A DNA stretch of 64,000 nt from Pararhizobium qamdonense (GTDB lineage Bacteria; Pseudomonadota; Alphaproteobacteria; Rhizobiales; Rhizobiaceae). The notes under the pieces are model-generated. The model was not told where the DNA came from and ran no database searches. It saw only the letters and a program-made list of their open reading frames with translations. This document shows, piece after piece, positions 18,162-26,999 of this stretch. Numbering within the stretch: the first letter of the stretch is position 1; each line of letters begins with the position of its first letter. The position numbers and the translations under genes are program-made. The stretch covers positions 1 through 64,000 of the forward strand of contig NZ_CP119567.1 of the NCBI RefSeq assembly GCF_029277445.1, in the 5' to 3' direction.

Positions 18162-19262
18162 TCAGCCTCCGGCGACTTCATCGACCCAATACTGCGCCAG
18201 TTGCGCGACATCAACGGCCGACCAATCGTCGATCTTGATGACATGCGCATACTGTTCGTCGGGCAGCCAGCCTTTGCGGGCCTCGGAAGGCAGGTTGAGA
18301 TCGCCGAGCACCCACCGGATCGGACGCGCGCCGAATTTGGCGAAAGCGGTTTGAGCCTCGTCCGAAAGGACATAGTCCAAGAAAAGTTTGGCGATATTCA
18401 TCTTGGCCGTATGGAAGCCGTTGATCATTGCCGCCGAGGGGGCGTAAATCGTCCCTTGCGGAATGATGACCTCGCAGTTGATACCCTTCTCCCGCAAGGC
18501 TGCAGCCTGTGCGATGCAATTGAAGTCGTACTTGAGCTGGATCGGCACTTCGCCACGCTCCATTGTCGCCGCATTGTTCGCGCCGGATGCCATCTGCGGC
18601 AGCAGCTTGCGGGCATAGTCGGCGCCCGGAGCCATATCCTTTTCAGAGCCGCCATGTGCATATGACCAGGCAAGAAACAGAGCCATCTGGGTGCCACCCA
18701 TTCCAGATGCATCCACCGCACTGACGAGACCCTTGTACTCCGGCTTTAAAAGGTCGTCCCAGGTGCGCGGGACGTTCTTGACGACATCGGTATTGACGAT
18801 CATCGCGGGCACACCGGCAAAGGTTGCCACCCAGCCACCCGTCTTCGCCTTCAGGCCGTTGGGAAGCTTGTCCGCTGATGGCGGCAGATAGGGCGGCAGC
18901 ACGCCCCGCGCTTCGGCAACCGGTCCAAAGAGAATGCCGATGTCGCCAGAAACTGCGACAGGGTTGCCGCGCTCGGCCTCATATTTCAGAATTTCTTCCA
19001 TTGATCCCATGTCAGTATCGATATGGGTATACGTAAAATCGTATTTCTTCGCCATCAACGCCAGCACTTCCCCATAGTTCGCCCAGTTATCGGGCATGCC
19101 ATAGGTGATGTAGGTCTCGGCTTCCTTGCGCGCTGCTTCCACATCGGCAGCAGCCTTCCAATCGTCATTTGCGGCGAAAGCCGCACGGGGCAGCAGCGCT
19201 GCTCCGGTGGCCAGGGCCGTCATCGTCAACATCTTGCGGCGGCTCATCATTGTTGTGGTCAT
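18162..19262 (-). CDS. Periplasmic substrate-binding protein of the phosphonate ABC transporter
   Basis: The 366-residue protein carries an N-terminal export signal with a double arginine (SRRKMLTMTALATGAALL, ending AAFA) and then an extracellular solute-binding domain of the family that includes iron, thiamine and aminoethylphosphonate binders (TYGMPDNWANYGEV; GDIGILFGPVAE). It should capture the substrate in the periplasm and deliver it to the two permeases encoded downstream. An alternative start at the Met before SRRK would shorten it by five residues. The ligand is inferred from the operon. Confidence 0.82.
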   Translation of the reverse strand: MTTTMMSRRKMLTMTALATGAALLPRAAFAANDDWKAAADVEAARKEAETYITYGMPDNWANYGEVLALMAKKYDFTYTHIDTDMGSMEEILKYEAERGNPVAVSGDIGILFGPVAEARGVLPPYLPPSADKLPNGLKAKTGGWVATFAGVPAMIVNTDVVKNVPRTWDDLLKPEYKGLVSAVDASGMGGTQMALFLAWSYAHGGSEKDMAPGADYARKLLPQMASGANNAATMERGEVPIQLKYDFNCIAQAAALREKGINCEVIIPQGTIYAPSAAMINGFHTAKMNIAKLFLDYVLSDEAQTAFAKFGARPIRWVLGDLNLPSEARKGWLPDEQYAHVIKIDDWSAVDVAQLAQYWVDEVAGG

Positions 19263-19297
19263 GGTGACATCTCCAAATCGGAAGGTTTCAGGTTGGA

Positions 19298-20101
19298 TCA
19301 GGGGCGCTCGCCGGCGGCGAGATGACGGTCAATTTCGTCGATCACCGGCAGGAGATCGGCAATGGTTTCGATCGTGAAATGGGCACCGGCTTCGCGGAAT
19401 TTCGCGGCGGCCTTCTCGGCCATTGCGGCGCGCTCAGCGGGCGTCACGGCGGCCAGTTCCTCTTCAGACAGACCAGTCTCGTTGCCGCTTAAAGTAAGGC
19501 CTATCGTCCAGGAACCGGCATTGCGGCCCTCGGAAATCCCGACGGGTGTGTCATCGACCTTGACCGTGAGATGGGCTGCGCTCAGATCAAGTTCGACGAA
19601 ATTCAGAAACATGCCGGCTGCCGATGGCCTGCCGGCGATGACTTCGTCGCAGCAAACCAGGAAATCGGTTTCGACCTTCTGCTGCGCGGCGATAGGAAGA
19701 ACCTGTTGCATGATTGTGCGCGTATAGCCCGTTGTCGATCCGATCTTCAGGCCTCGCTCGCGCAGAGCCATCAACGCGTCTGCAGCCCCTGGTATCGCCG
19801 CCGAATGGCTTGCGGCAGACGCGATATTGAGCGGCAGGAACGTCTCATAAACGAGATCGATAGCGGCTTGATCGGGGGCCTTTCCATAAACGCTCGCCCA
19901 AGCTTCGGCAACGCGCGGCTGGGTAAGGATTGCCTCGATATGGTCCCGTTTGGCACGGCCCATCGGCGCGCGCGCTTCCTCCAACAGAATAGTAACGCCG
20001 AGGCTGGCGAATGCTTCGATAAATGCGCCCATCGGGGCGCGCGATCCGAAATCGACGAGCGTGCCCGCCCAGTCGAAAATGACAGCTTCAATCTTGCTCA
20101 T
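19298..20101 (-). CDS. phnX: Phosphonoacetaldehyde hydrolase (phosphonatase)
   Basis: PhnX splits the C-P bond of phosphonoacetaldehyde, giving acetaldehyde and phosphate. The 267-residue HAD protein has the phosphonatase form of motif I, FDWAGTLVDFGS, with nucleophile Asp10 and alanine in place of the usual second aspartate. Lys51 in MGRAKRDHIEAIL is the expected Schiff-base lysine of this family. Motif II lies in KIGSTTGYTR and motif III near VKVDDTPVGI. It overlaps the upstream FAD oxidoreductase gene by four bases (ATGA), which suggests that the oxidoreductase supplies its substrate. Among HAD proteins this assignment is strong. Confidence 0.92.
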   Translation of the reverse strand: MSKIEAVIFDWAGTLVDFGSRAPMGAFIEAFASLGVTILLEEARAPMGRAKRDHIEAILTQPRVAEAWASVYGKAPDQAAIDLVYETFLPLNIASAASHSAAIPGAADALMALRERGLKIGSTTGYTRTIMQQVLPIAAQQKVETDFLVCCDEVIAGRPSAAGMFLNFVELDLSAAHLTVKVDDTPVGISEGRNAGSWTIGLTLSGNETGLSEEELAAVTPAERAAMAEKAAAKFREAGAHFTIETIADLLPVIDEIDRHLAAGERP

Positions 20102-21252
20102 GCGAGGGCCTTTGCCGTTTCAGATTTGGGATTATAGAGGTCGGCGATCACTTGCTCTGCGAGAGCAAAGCCGGTGGACGCGCCCGTTCCGCCCGTGACC
20201 ATGACCAGCCGGATGTTTTGTGCAGGGCGCTCGACCAGGATCGTGCGGGTCGCCGAAGACGTGTAACTGCCGCACCAGCGTTCCGTGACCTTCCGCGCCG
20301 GTAGGTCGAGGACCTCGTCAAAAACCTGAAGGATCAGATCATCGAAATCGGCGCGAGCGAAGGGGTCGGGCTGGGGGCCATAGGAGTGGCTGTCCCCCAC
20401 GATCAGCGAACCATCCGCCGATTGAACAGTGATCAGATGGACGCCTGCTGCCCGGATCGCGGCCGCTTCGGCGTCGAGGCGGGCGATCAAAGGTTGCGCA
20501 CACTCGAGTTGGGAAAAGCCCTCATACCGGGCGAGCGAGTGGTCCGACATCATCGCCGATGCAAATGCCGGCATATTCTGAGCGGTCACGCGCAGCATCT
20601 GCAACGTGCATTTCGTCAGATCGCGCGATGCGATCAGTTCCGGAAACAGGGTGCTGAAATCGTCGCCGGGGCAAACAACGATGCTTTCGCCTTTGACCAT
20701 GCCGCCAGCCGTGACAACGCCGTCTTCCGTGACATCCCGTGCGGCCGTGCACCAGCGGAAATCGACGCCGTGGTGCTGTTCCAGCCATGCCGCGATTTTC
20801 GGGAGCGCCTCCCGGCTTTCGACGCGCAGTTCATGGGGCGAATAAAGGACATCTAGGAGACCGCCCTGCCTCAGAGGCGGCAATTTTTTTATCGCTTCAT
20901 CCTGCGACAGAAGCCTGCAACCAGCGCCCATGTCTGTGGCAAGAAATCCGTGCAGGACATCTGAGGCCTCTGGCCGGTAGGCCGGCATCACCAATCCGCG
21001 TTGCAAAATCTGGATTCCGGCCAGATCCGCGACTTCAGCCCAAATGTCACGGCTGCGCCGGGCACGCGCCCAGTGAGCGCCCGCCTTCTGGCCGCTGATG
21101 GTGATAAAACCGAAATTGCGGATGGAAGCACCGTTGGCGCGTGCATCGCGATCGATCACGCAAACCGTTTTCTGAGCCTTGGTTGCAGCCAACGCCACGC
21201 CGAGGCCGACGATTCCACCCCCTACAATGACAACGTCATATTTGTCTCGCAT
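20098..21252 (-). CDS. FAD-dependent oxidoreductase of phosphonate catabolism (glycine-oxidase fold)
   Basis: The 384-residue protein has an N-terminal FAD motif (VVIVGGGIVGLGVALA), the DAO-type segment RANGASIRNFGFITISGQ and a C-terminal flavin-contacting stretch (VMVTGGTGASTGFALAEQV). It belongs to the family of FAD oxidoreductases recurrent beside phosphonatase genes; members oxidise N-methyl-2-aminoethylphosphonate, and some also 2-aminoethylphosphonate, to phosphonoacetaldehyde. It is the first structural gene of the operon and is coupled to phnX. No PhnW-like transaminase is present nearby, so this enzyme is the probable source of phosphonoacetaldehyde. The exact substrate preference is not readable from sequence. 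Confidence 0.85.
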   Translation of the reverse strand: MRDKYDVVIVGGGIVGLGVALAATKAQKTVCVIDRDARANGASIRNFGFITISGQKAGAHWARARRSRDIWAEVADLAGIQILQRGLVMPAYRPEASDVLHGFLATDMGAGCRLLSQDEAIKKLPPLRQGGLLDVLYSPHELRVESREALPKIAAWLEQHHGVDFRWCTAARDVTEDGVVTAGGMVKGESIVVCPGDDFSTLFPELIASRDLTKCTLQMLRVTAQNMPAFASAMMSDHSLARYEGFSQLECAQPLIARLDAEAAAIRAAGVHLITVQSADGSLIVGDSHSYGPQPDPFARADFDDLILQVFDEVLDLPARKVTERWCGSYTSSATRTILVERPAQNIRLVMVTGGTGASTGFALAEQVIADLYNPKSETAKALA

Positions 21253-21292
21253 AAGTCATTCCGTGCCGTTTGAGTACGACAGGACCTATGCC

Positions 21293-21309
21293 ATTTGTAT
21301 GTAACAAAT
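21293..21309. promoter_or_regulatory. LysR-type box upstream of the phosphonate operon
   Basis: ATTTGT (21293-21298) and ACAAAT (21304-21309) form a 17-bp interrupted palindrome with the T-N11-A pattern typical of LysR-type regulators. It lies 41 bases upstream of the FAD oxidoreductase start, in the 86-base gap behind the LysR gene. The likely ligand is the neighbouring LysR protein. Confidence 0.55.
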
Positions 21310-21338
21310 TGATGAAATCAAAAATGTATTTGTCTAAA

Positions 21339-22220
21339 TTATAAAAAAGCCGCAGCTGTCTCCTGGGCGATTTCGATGAACGACGCGATCTGCGGCCTGA
21401 GTTCGGCTCCCTTCAGGCAAACGAGATATTGGCCCACTTCGGCGCCATCTGCTTGTAACGACGCGATTTTTACATACTCATCCTCCTGAACCTCATGTTC
21501 CACCGCAACGCCAAGCCCGATACCTGCAGCGACTGCGGCATAGGAGACGTCGAGCGTGTTGACCGCCATCGCAACCTTTGGGAAAATCTTTTGGGCGGCG
21601 CAGATCGTGTCGAACTGACGGCGGGAGCCGGAGTTTTCGTTCCAGAGGACCATGGAGACACCGTCGAGGTCTGCAAGATCGATATGGGCATTGGCAAGCA
21701 GCGGATGATCGCGTTTCCCATAGACAACAAGCTTGCGGCGCGCCACCTCGACGGCATGAAGCCCTGCAGGCGCCTCCGGCGATGAAATTGAAGCCAGATG
21801 GATTTCCCCCCGCTTCACCGCCTTTAAGAGATCAAAACTGGGAGCGCCAAGCGTCGAAATCCGTATATCCGGATGGTGTGCAACAAATTTGGCGAGCGCC
21901 GGCATAATCAACCGGTGAGCGGAAAAACCCAGTGATAGCGTGCTGGCTTCCATCGCACTTTGTGCAGTCAAGCCGGTCTCGATCTCGTTAAAAAGGTCGA
22001 GCGCCAATCTGATACGCCCCAGCAATGCCTCTGCATCGGGCCGCACCGTGATGGTATAGCCATCGCGGTCAAAGAAGCGAATTTGCCATGCCGCCTCAAA
22101 AGTCTGGATCTGGTTCGAAATGGATGGCTGAGATAGACCCAAACTCTGTGCTGCGCGCGAAATTTGGCCGTGACGGGCAACCGCATCGACAGCACGGAGT
22201 TGGGCAAGAGACAAAGACAT
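21339..22220 (-). CDS. LysR-family transcriptional regulator of the phosphonate operon
   Basis: The 293-residue protein begins MSLSLAQLRAVDAVARHGQ, a typical LysR helix-turn-helix (ISRAAQSLGLSQPSISNQIQ), and continues with a periplasmic-binding-like effector domain. ATG at 22220 is chosen because the longer upstream frame has no LysR similarity. It is co-directional with, and 86 bases upstream of, the phosphonate operon, and a LysR-type palindrome lies in the gap. It may sense an aminoethylphosphonate-type ligand, which would allow induction independent of phosphate starvation; that is inference. Confidence 0.87.
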   Translation of the reverse strand: MSLSLAQLRAVDAVARHGQISRAAQSLGLSQPSISNQIQTFEAAWQIRFFDRDGYTITVRPDAEALLGRIRLALDLFNEIETGLTAQSAMEASTLSLGFSAHRLIMPALAKFVAHHPDIRISTLGAPSFDLLKAVKRGEIHLASISSPEAPAGLHAVEVARRKLVVYGKRDHPLLANAHIDLADLDGVSMVLWNENSGSRRQFDTICAAQKIFPKVAMAVNTLDVSYAAVAAGIGLGVAVEHEVQEDEYVKIASLQADGAEVGQYLVCLKGAELRPQIASFIEIAQETAAAFL

Positions 22221-22487
22221 CGGCACACTTTCAAAATTGCATTGTGTCGTCGGACGAAACGAAGGCGCAGATATCCGGAAACGGAAATGGGCCAGGGCCA
22301 ATAAGCCACACCTTCCAAATGCGTATAATGCGGAATGCCTGTTCCGACAAACCTCTCGGTGTAATTGCGGAACGGCCATGGTCTCAAAGTGCGAACAATG
22401 GGGGCCGCGTCGATGGAAAGGCCGGGCGGACAATTTTGTCCGGTCTTTCCCCGGCCGCGTTGGTGGGTTATCGACTGCCTGTTTGGC

Positions 22488-23699
22488 TTATGCCTCGAGC
22501 TGCATGGAAAAACGTCCAATCAGACGGCTGACATTTCCCGGTGAGAATACGTCCTCCAGCAGCAGATAGGCAGCACCGAACAGCGCGCTGTCGTCCTGTG
22601 CGGTGGAAAGCTCGATGGTGAGGTCGCGGGTCGCCAGGGGTAGGCAGCGTTGGTAGACCAGTTCGCGCACGCCAGACAGCAATAGGTCGCCGCTCTGCGC
22701 CAGTGTTCCGCCGATGACGATGAGGCTCGGGTTGATGATGCTGACGACATCGGAGATGACTTCGCCAATCGTGCGCCCCGCTTCCCTCACCAGCATCAAC
22801 GCTTCAGGCTTGCGCTGTTCCACCAGTTCGATCACGTCGCGGGCGGTCTCGGCTTTAAAGCCGCGGGTGGAGAGATCGCGGGCGATCGCCCAGCCGGCGG
22901 CGCGGGCCTCGACGCAGCCGAACTTGCCGCAGCGGCAGAGGGGAGCATCGTCGGACAGGAACTGGATATGGCCGATATCGCCTGCGGCGCCCTGTGCGCC
23001 ACGGAACAGATGGCCAGCCGCGATCATGCCGCTGCCGATGCCGGTGCCTATTTTCACGAAGAGCATGTCATCTGTGGGCGGAAAGCGGCGCCTGTGCTCG
23101 CTGATCGTCATCAGGTTCACGTCGTTTTCGACTGAAACCGGAACGTCGAAACGGGCTTTCAGGCGGCCGATAATATCGAAATCGTCCCAGCCGTGCAGAA
23201 CCGATGGGCCGACGACGCAGCCACGCTTGAAATCCACCGGTGTCGGCAGGCTGAGGCTGATGCCCACGAAGAAATTGTGGGTTTTTGCTGCCTCCGCAGC
23301 CAGATCGGCAAATGCGTCCTCGATCTGCGTCAAGATGACGTACGGTCCGCTTTCGACGGTGAAGGGAATCGTCGTTTGCGCGATGATGGCGGGCTTGAGG
23401 TCCATGGCGGCGAGGTGGATATGCGTCTCGCCGATATTGGCGACGAGCACGAAGCCGCTTGCGGCATTGACGGCCAGCACCCGCGTCGGCCGCCCACCGC
23501 TTGGGAGCGTTTCCTCCGTTTCGCGCACGAGGCCGCTGAGGAGCAACGCGTTCAGACGCTGGGTGACGGTGACGCGAGACAGTCCGGATGCCTGCAGCAA
23601 TTCGGCGCGCGATGATGCGCGTCGGGTGGCGATCAGAGAAAGTATGCCGCCGGCATCTTCCAGTGCCGGCTTGCCGTGTCCCTGTTCTGGCCTATCCAT
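22488..23699 (-). CDS. ROK-family transcriptional regulator
   Basis: The 403-residue protein has an N-terminal winged helix (ASSRAELLQASGLSRVTVTQRLNAL) followed by a sugar-kinase-like ROK domain. Conserved features are the GISLSLPTPVD loop, the VENDVNLMT metal-site region, KIGTGIGSGM, and the zinc motif region CRCGKFGCVEA. Such proteins (NagC, Mlc, XylR types) repress sugar genes and respond to a sugar or sugar phosphate. The start at 23699 follows AGGAG. It is divergent, over a 342-base gap, from a sugar ABC transporter operon, its probable target. Confidence 0.9.
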   Translation of the reverse strand: MDRPEQGHGKPALEDAGGILSLIATRRASSRAELLQASGLSRVTVTQRLNALLLSGLVRETEETLPSGGRPTRVLAVNAASGFVLVANIGETHIHLAAMDLKPAIIAQTTIPFTVESGPYVILTQIEDAFADLAAEAAKTHNFFVGISLSLPTPVDFKRGCVVGPSVLHGWDDFDIIGRLKARFDVPVSVENDVNLMTISEHRRRFPPTDDMLFVKIGTGIGSGMIAAGHLFRGAQGAAGDIGHIQFLSDDAPLCRCGKFGCVEARAAGWAIARDLSTRGFKAETARDVIELVEQRKPEALMLVREAGRTIGEVISDVVSIINPSLIVIGGTLAQSGDLLLSGVRELVYQRCLPLATRDLTIELSTAQDDSALFGAAYLLLEDVFSPGNVSRLIGRFSMQLEA

Positions 23700-23897
23700 G
23701 CATTGCTCCTATTCAATGCCCCGTTTAACGGCAAAGCCGGTGGAGATAAAGGACGCGTTTTCACGTTTCAGCACGGTTATGTACAATTTCATCCATAATT
23801 AGGTTCCGTTTATCACAAGCCATTGGACTGCACGAACGGCCTCGAAGCGTCGTGTTGCCACGCAATAACGCCCCTAAAAATCGGTTGCGACGCAATA

Positions 23898-23917
23898 TTT
23901 GTATAATAATATACAAA
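23898..23917. promoter_or_regulatory. Candidate operator of the sugar operon
   Basis: TTTGTATA (23898-23905) and TATACAAA (23910-23917) are perfect inverse copies separated by ATAA, forming a 20-bp A+T-rich palindrome 125 bases upstream of the binding-protein start, in the gap to the divergent ROK regulator gene. The rest of the 342-base gap holds promoters that I cannot place with confidence. Confidence 0.5.
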
Positions 23918-24041
23918 AGAGTTGTTTTACATATTTGACTTTATGCAAAAGTGATGCCCTAATCCTCTTGGCCTTTGAGGAGAGGCCAAGCTCGCCAGGA
24001 GCCGGAGGGGCTCCGTGGCATTGCTCTTTTGGGAGGAATTC

Positions 24042-25055
24042 ATGCCGTTTCATCGCATGTGCGTATCCGCACGTTCCAATGCATTCAAAGCCGGGATCAG
24101 CGTGCTCGGTCTTTCGTTTGGCTTCGCTCTGAGCGCAGGCGCCGCTTCCGCGCAGGAAGTTATTGTCGGCCTCGTTACCAAGACGGAGGTCAATCCATTC
24201 TTCGTCAAGATGCGCCAGGCGGCGGAGGCCCGCGCCAAGGAAAAAGGGCTGAAGCTGATCGCCCGCGCCGGCAAGTTCGATGGCGATAACGAAGGCCAGG
24301 TTGCCGCGATCGAGGATCTGATCAGCGCCGGCGCCAAGGGCATTCTCGTGACGCCGAACAATTCGTCCGGCATGCTTGATATCATCAAGAAGGCGCGGGA
24401 AGCCGGTGTGCTGGTAATCGCGCTCGATACGGCGACCGACCCGGCCGAAGCCGTCGATGCGACCTTTGCGACCGACAATTTCGAAGCCGGCGTGCAGCAG
24501 GGTGCCTATGCCCGCAAGGCCATGGGCGACAAGAAGGCGGTCGTTGCCATGCTGGATGGGACGCCGGGCGGCACGGTCGATACGTTCCGCCATGATGGTT
24601 ACCTGAAGGGCTTCGGCATTGCCGAAGGCGATCCGTCGATTGCGGGCGCCGCTATTACCAACGGCGCGCAGGACAAGGGGCAGGTCGGTATGGAAAACCT
24701 CTTGTCCAAGAATGGCGATATCAATGCCGTTTACACGATCAATGAGCCCGCTGCGGCCGGCGCCTATGCGGCATTGAAATCCTTCGGCAAGGAAAGCGAC
24801 GTGATGCTGACGTCCATCGACGGCGGATGCGCTGGCGTTCGCGATGTCAAGGACGGCAAGATTGCCGCTACCGTCATGCAATTCCCTTACAAGATGGCCT
24901 CCATGGGCGTCGATGCCGTCGCCGATTATGCCGCCTCCGGCAAGAAGCCCAGTGGCTTCGTCAATACCGGCTCTTTCCTGATCACCGACAAGCCAGCGGA
25001 GGGCCTGGAATCCAAGGACACCGCCTGGGGTCTGGAAAACTGCTGGGGTGATTGA
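24042..25055 (+). CDS. Sugar ABC transporter substrate-binding protein (FrcB/RbsB type)
   Basis: The 337-residue periplasmic protein has a signal peptide (hydrophobic core GISVLGLSFGFALSAGAA, cut after ASAQ) and a type-I sugar-binding domain: GLVTKTEVNPFFVKM at the start, ISAGAKGILVTPNNSSG and ALDTATDP in the middle. It resembles fructose- and ribose-type binders of rhizobia. ATG at 24042 follows GGGAGGAATTC and is preferred over an upstream in-frame codon. It is followed after 117 bases by the permease; this gap may hold a processing or attenuation signal that keeps the binding protein in excess. Confidence 0.9.
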   Translation: MPFHRMCVSARSNAFKAGISVLGLSFGFALSAGAASAQEVIVGLVTKTEVNPFFVKMRQAAEARAKEKGLKLIARAGKFDGDNEGQVAAIEDLISAGAKGILVTPNNSSGMLDIIKKAREAGVLVIALDTATDPAEAVDATFATDNFEAGVQQGAYARKAMGDKKAVVAMLDGTPGGTVDTFRHDGYLKGFGIAEGDPSIAGAAITNGAQDKGQVGMENLLSKNGDINAVYTINEPAAAGAYAALKSFGKESDVMLTSIDGGCAGVRDVKDGKIAATVMQFPYKMASMGVDAVADYAASGKKPSGFVNTGSFLITDKPAEGLESKDTAWGLENCWGD

Positions 25056-25172
25056 TCCTCTTTCTCCCGGTGGGATCGCGTCAGGCTTATGCCGGTCGCG
25101 GTCCCGGCCGGGCGATCGTCCGTCGCGCTGGCGTGAAGCCTATAGCGCAAGACTTTGAGGCATGAGGTTTCC

Positions 25173-26159
25173 ATGAACACAGCCATTGCTTCCGCACCCG
25201 ATAGGCCGCGAAGCTGGAAGGCCCGTATTGTCGGTGCTCCTTCGGCGGGACCGCTTCTGGTTCTGATCGCGTTCTGCGTGATTTTCGCATTCACCAATCC
25301 GAGATTTCTCGCAACGCAAAATCTGTCGATCATCCTGCAGCAGACCGTCATCATCGGTGTTCTGGCCATTGGCCAGACGCTGGTCATCCTGACAGCCGGC
25401 ATCGATCTGGCCGTCGGCGCGATCTGCGTGCTCGGCACGATCGTGGCGGGAAAGCTCGTCAATCTCGGCTATGACCCTGTTCTCTCGATGGGCTTTGCCG
25501 TGCTGCTCTGCACGATATCGGGACTTGCGGCCGGAGGGCTGGTCAGCGGGCTGAAGCTCCCGCCCTTCATCGTAACGCTTGGTATTCTCGGCATCCTGAC
25601 AGCAGCCCTTCGTCTGATATCCGAAGGCGGTGCCTTTGCCGTGCGCGATCCGTTTTTGTCCTGGACGGGCAATACGATGAGGCTGAGCGGTTTTGTGATC
25701 ACCTATGGTGTGGTGATCATGTTCGCGCTCTATGCGATCGTCTGGTATTTTCTCAATGAGACGAAATGGGGCCGGCATGTCTATGCCATCGGCAACAATC
25801 CGGAGGCCGCCCGCCTTGTCGGGATTCCCGTTCGGCGCCATCTCATGTCCGTTTATGTGCTGGCAGGCCTGATCTATGGCATCGGCGCCTGGCTGGCGCT
25901 AGGGCGTATTCCCAATGCCGATCCGAACGCAATGCAGACCGCAAACCTTGATTCCATCACTGCCGTCGTCATCGGCGGTACCAGCCTCTTCGGCGGGCGC
26001 GGCGGGCTGATCGGTACCTTGATCGGCGCCTTGATCGTCGGCGTTCTGCGCAACGGCCTGACACTCGCCGGCATTGATCCGCTCTGGCAGGACCTCGTGA
26101 CGGGCATCCTCGTCATCATCGCGGTTGCGCTCGACCAGATGTCCCGGAGGAGACGATGA
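25173..26159 (+). CDS. Sugar ABC transporter permease (FrcC/RbsC type)
   Basis: The 328-residue membrane protein belongs to the BPD_transp_2 family of ribose/fructose-type permeases. It has about eight to ten hydrophobic segments and the family hallmarks LTAGIDLAVGAICVL, GRHVYAIGNNPEAARLVGI and VVIGGTSLFGGRGG. ATG at 25173 has TGAGGTTTCC upstream. The stop overlaps the ATPase start by four bases. The transported sugar is not determined by these motifs. Confidence 0.92.
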   Translation: MNTAIASAPDRPRSWKARIVGAPSAGPLLVLIAFCVIFAFTNPRFLATQNLSIILQQTVIIGVLAIGQTLVILTAGIDLAVGAICVLGTIVAGKLVNLGYDPVLSMGFAVLLCTISGLAAGGLVSGLKLPPFIVTLGILGILTAALRLISEGGAFAVRDPFLSWTGNTMRLSGFVITYGVVIMFALYAIVWYFLNETKWGRHVYAIGNNPEAARLVGIPVRRHLMSVYVLAGLIYGIGAWLALGRIPNADPNAMQTANLDSITAVVIGGTSLFGGRGGLIGTLIGALIVGVLRNGLTLAGIDPLWQDLVTGILVIIAVALDQMSRRRR

Positions 26160-26947
26160 TGCCGGCCGATATCGCTCAATCTTCCGCCGCACCCGCGCAT
26201 GTTGTCTTGGAAGCACGCAATGTGGTGAAGACCTATGGTCATGTCACGGCTCTCAACGGCGTCGATTTCGAATTGCGGGCCGGCGAAATTCTCGCCGTGG
26301 TCGGCGACAACGGTGCTGGCAAGAGCACGCTGATCAAGGCATTGACCGGCGCGTTGCATCCGACCAGCGGTGAAATCCTTCTCGATGGTGAGCCAGTTCA
26401 TTTCAGGGGGCCGCTTGATGCCCGGTATGCCGGCATCGAGACCGTTTATCAGGATCTCGCCGTGGCGCCTGCGCTTGATATCGCGTCCAATCTGTTTCTC
26501 GGCCGCGAATTGCGCGCGCCCGGCATCATGGGCAGCCTGTTTCGCCGCCTCGACAAAACGCGGATGCGCGAGGAAGCCCGGCGCGTGATGGACGAGCTGC
26601 AGTTCCGGCTGCCGGCGATCGATAATCCCGTGGAAATGCTGTCCGGCGGACAGCGCCAGGGGGTGGCTGTCGCCCGTGCCGCGCTGTTCGCACGCAAACT
26701 GGTCATCATGGACGAGCCGACTGCAGCACTCGGCGTGCGCGAGACCGGGCAGGTTCTCGAACTTATCCGGTCAATCCGCAGCCGCGGTCTGCCCGTCGTG
26801 CTGATCAGCCACAACATGCCCAATGTCTTCGACCTTGCCGACCGCATCCACATCATGCGTCTCGGCCGGCGTGCCGCCGTGGTGACGCCGAAGACTCACT
26901 CCATGAACGACGTTGTCGCCATCATGACTGGCGCCGCCACTGCTTAA
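26156..26947 (+). CDS. Sugar ABC transporter ATP-binding protein (FrcA type)
   Basis: The 263-residue protein is a single-domain ATPase with Walker A GDNGAGKSTL, signature LSGGQRQGVAVARAA, Walker B LVIMDEPTAALG and H-loop VLISHNMP. Ribose-type importers usually have a duplicated ATPase of about 500 residues; the single-domain form, as in the rhizobial fructose system, fits this length. It is coupled to the permease gene. A 7-bp-arm hairpin follows nine bases after the stop codon. Confidence 0.92.
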   Translation: MMPADIAQSSAAPAHVVLEARNVVKTYGHVTALNGVDFELRAGEILAVVGDNGAGKSTLIKALTGALHPTSGEILLDGEPVHFRGPLDARYAGIETVYQDLAVAPALDIASNLFLGRELRAPGIMGSLFRRLDKTRMREEARRVMDELQFRLPAIDNPVEMLSGGQRQGVAVARAALFARKLVIMDEPTAALGVRETGQVLELIRSIRSRGLPVVLISHNMPNVFDLADRIHIMRLGRRAAVVTPKTHSMNDVVAIMTGAATA

Positions 26948-26955
26948 ACCATCCC

Positions 26956-26978
26956 GTCCGGTTCTCGTACGACCGGAC
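26956..26978 (+). repeat. Intercistronic hairpin between transporter and aldolase-like genes
   Basis: GTCCGGT (26956-26962) and ACCGGAC (26972-26978) pair perfectly around nine bases, directly behind the ATPase stop and 22 bases before the next start codon. It has no T-run, so it is more likely an mRNA-stability element or a partial attenuator than a full terminator. Confidence 0.5.
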
Positions 26979-26999
26979 ACCACCGAACGGAGCAAACTC

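Noticed and set aside
24042..26947. Naming the sugar transporter genes frcBCA
   Set aside because: Type and layout resemble the fructose system, but the accompanying aldolase-like and kinase genes do not prove fructose as the substrate.
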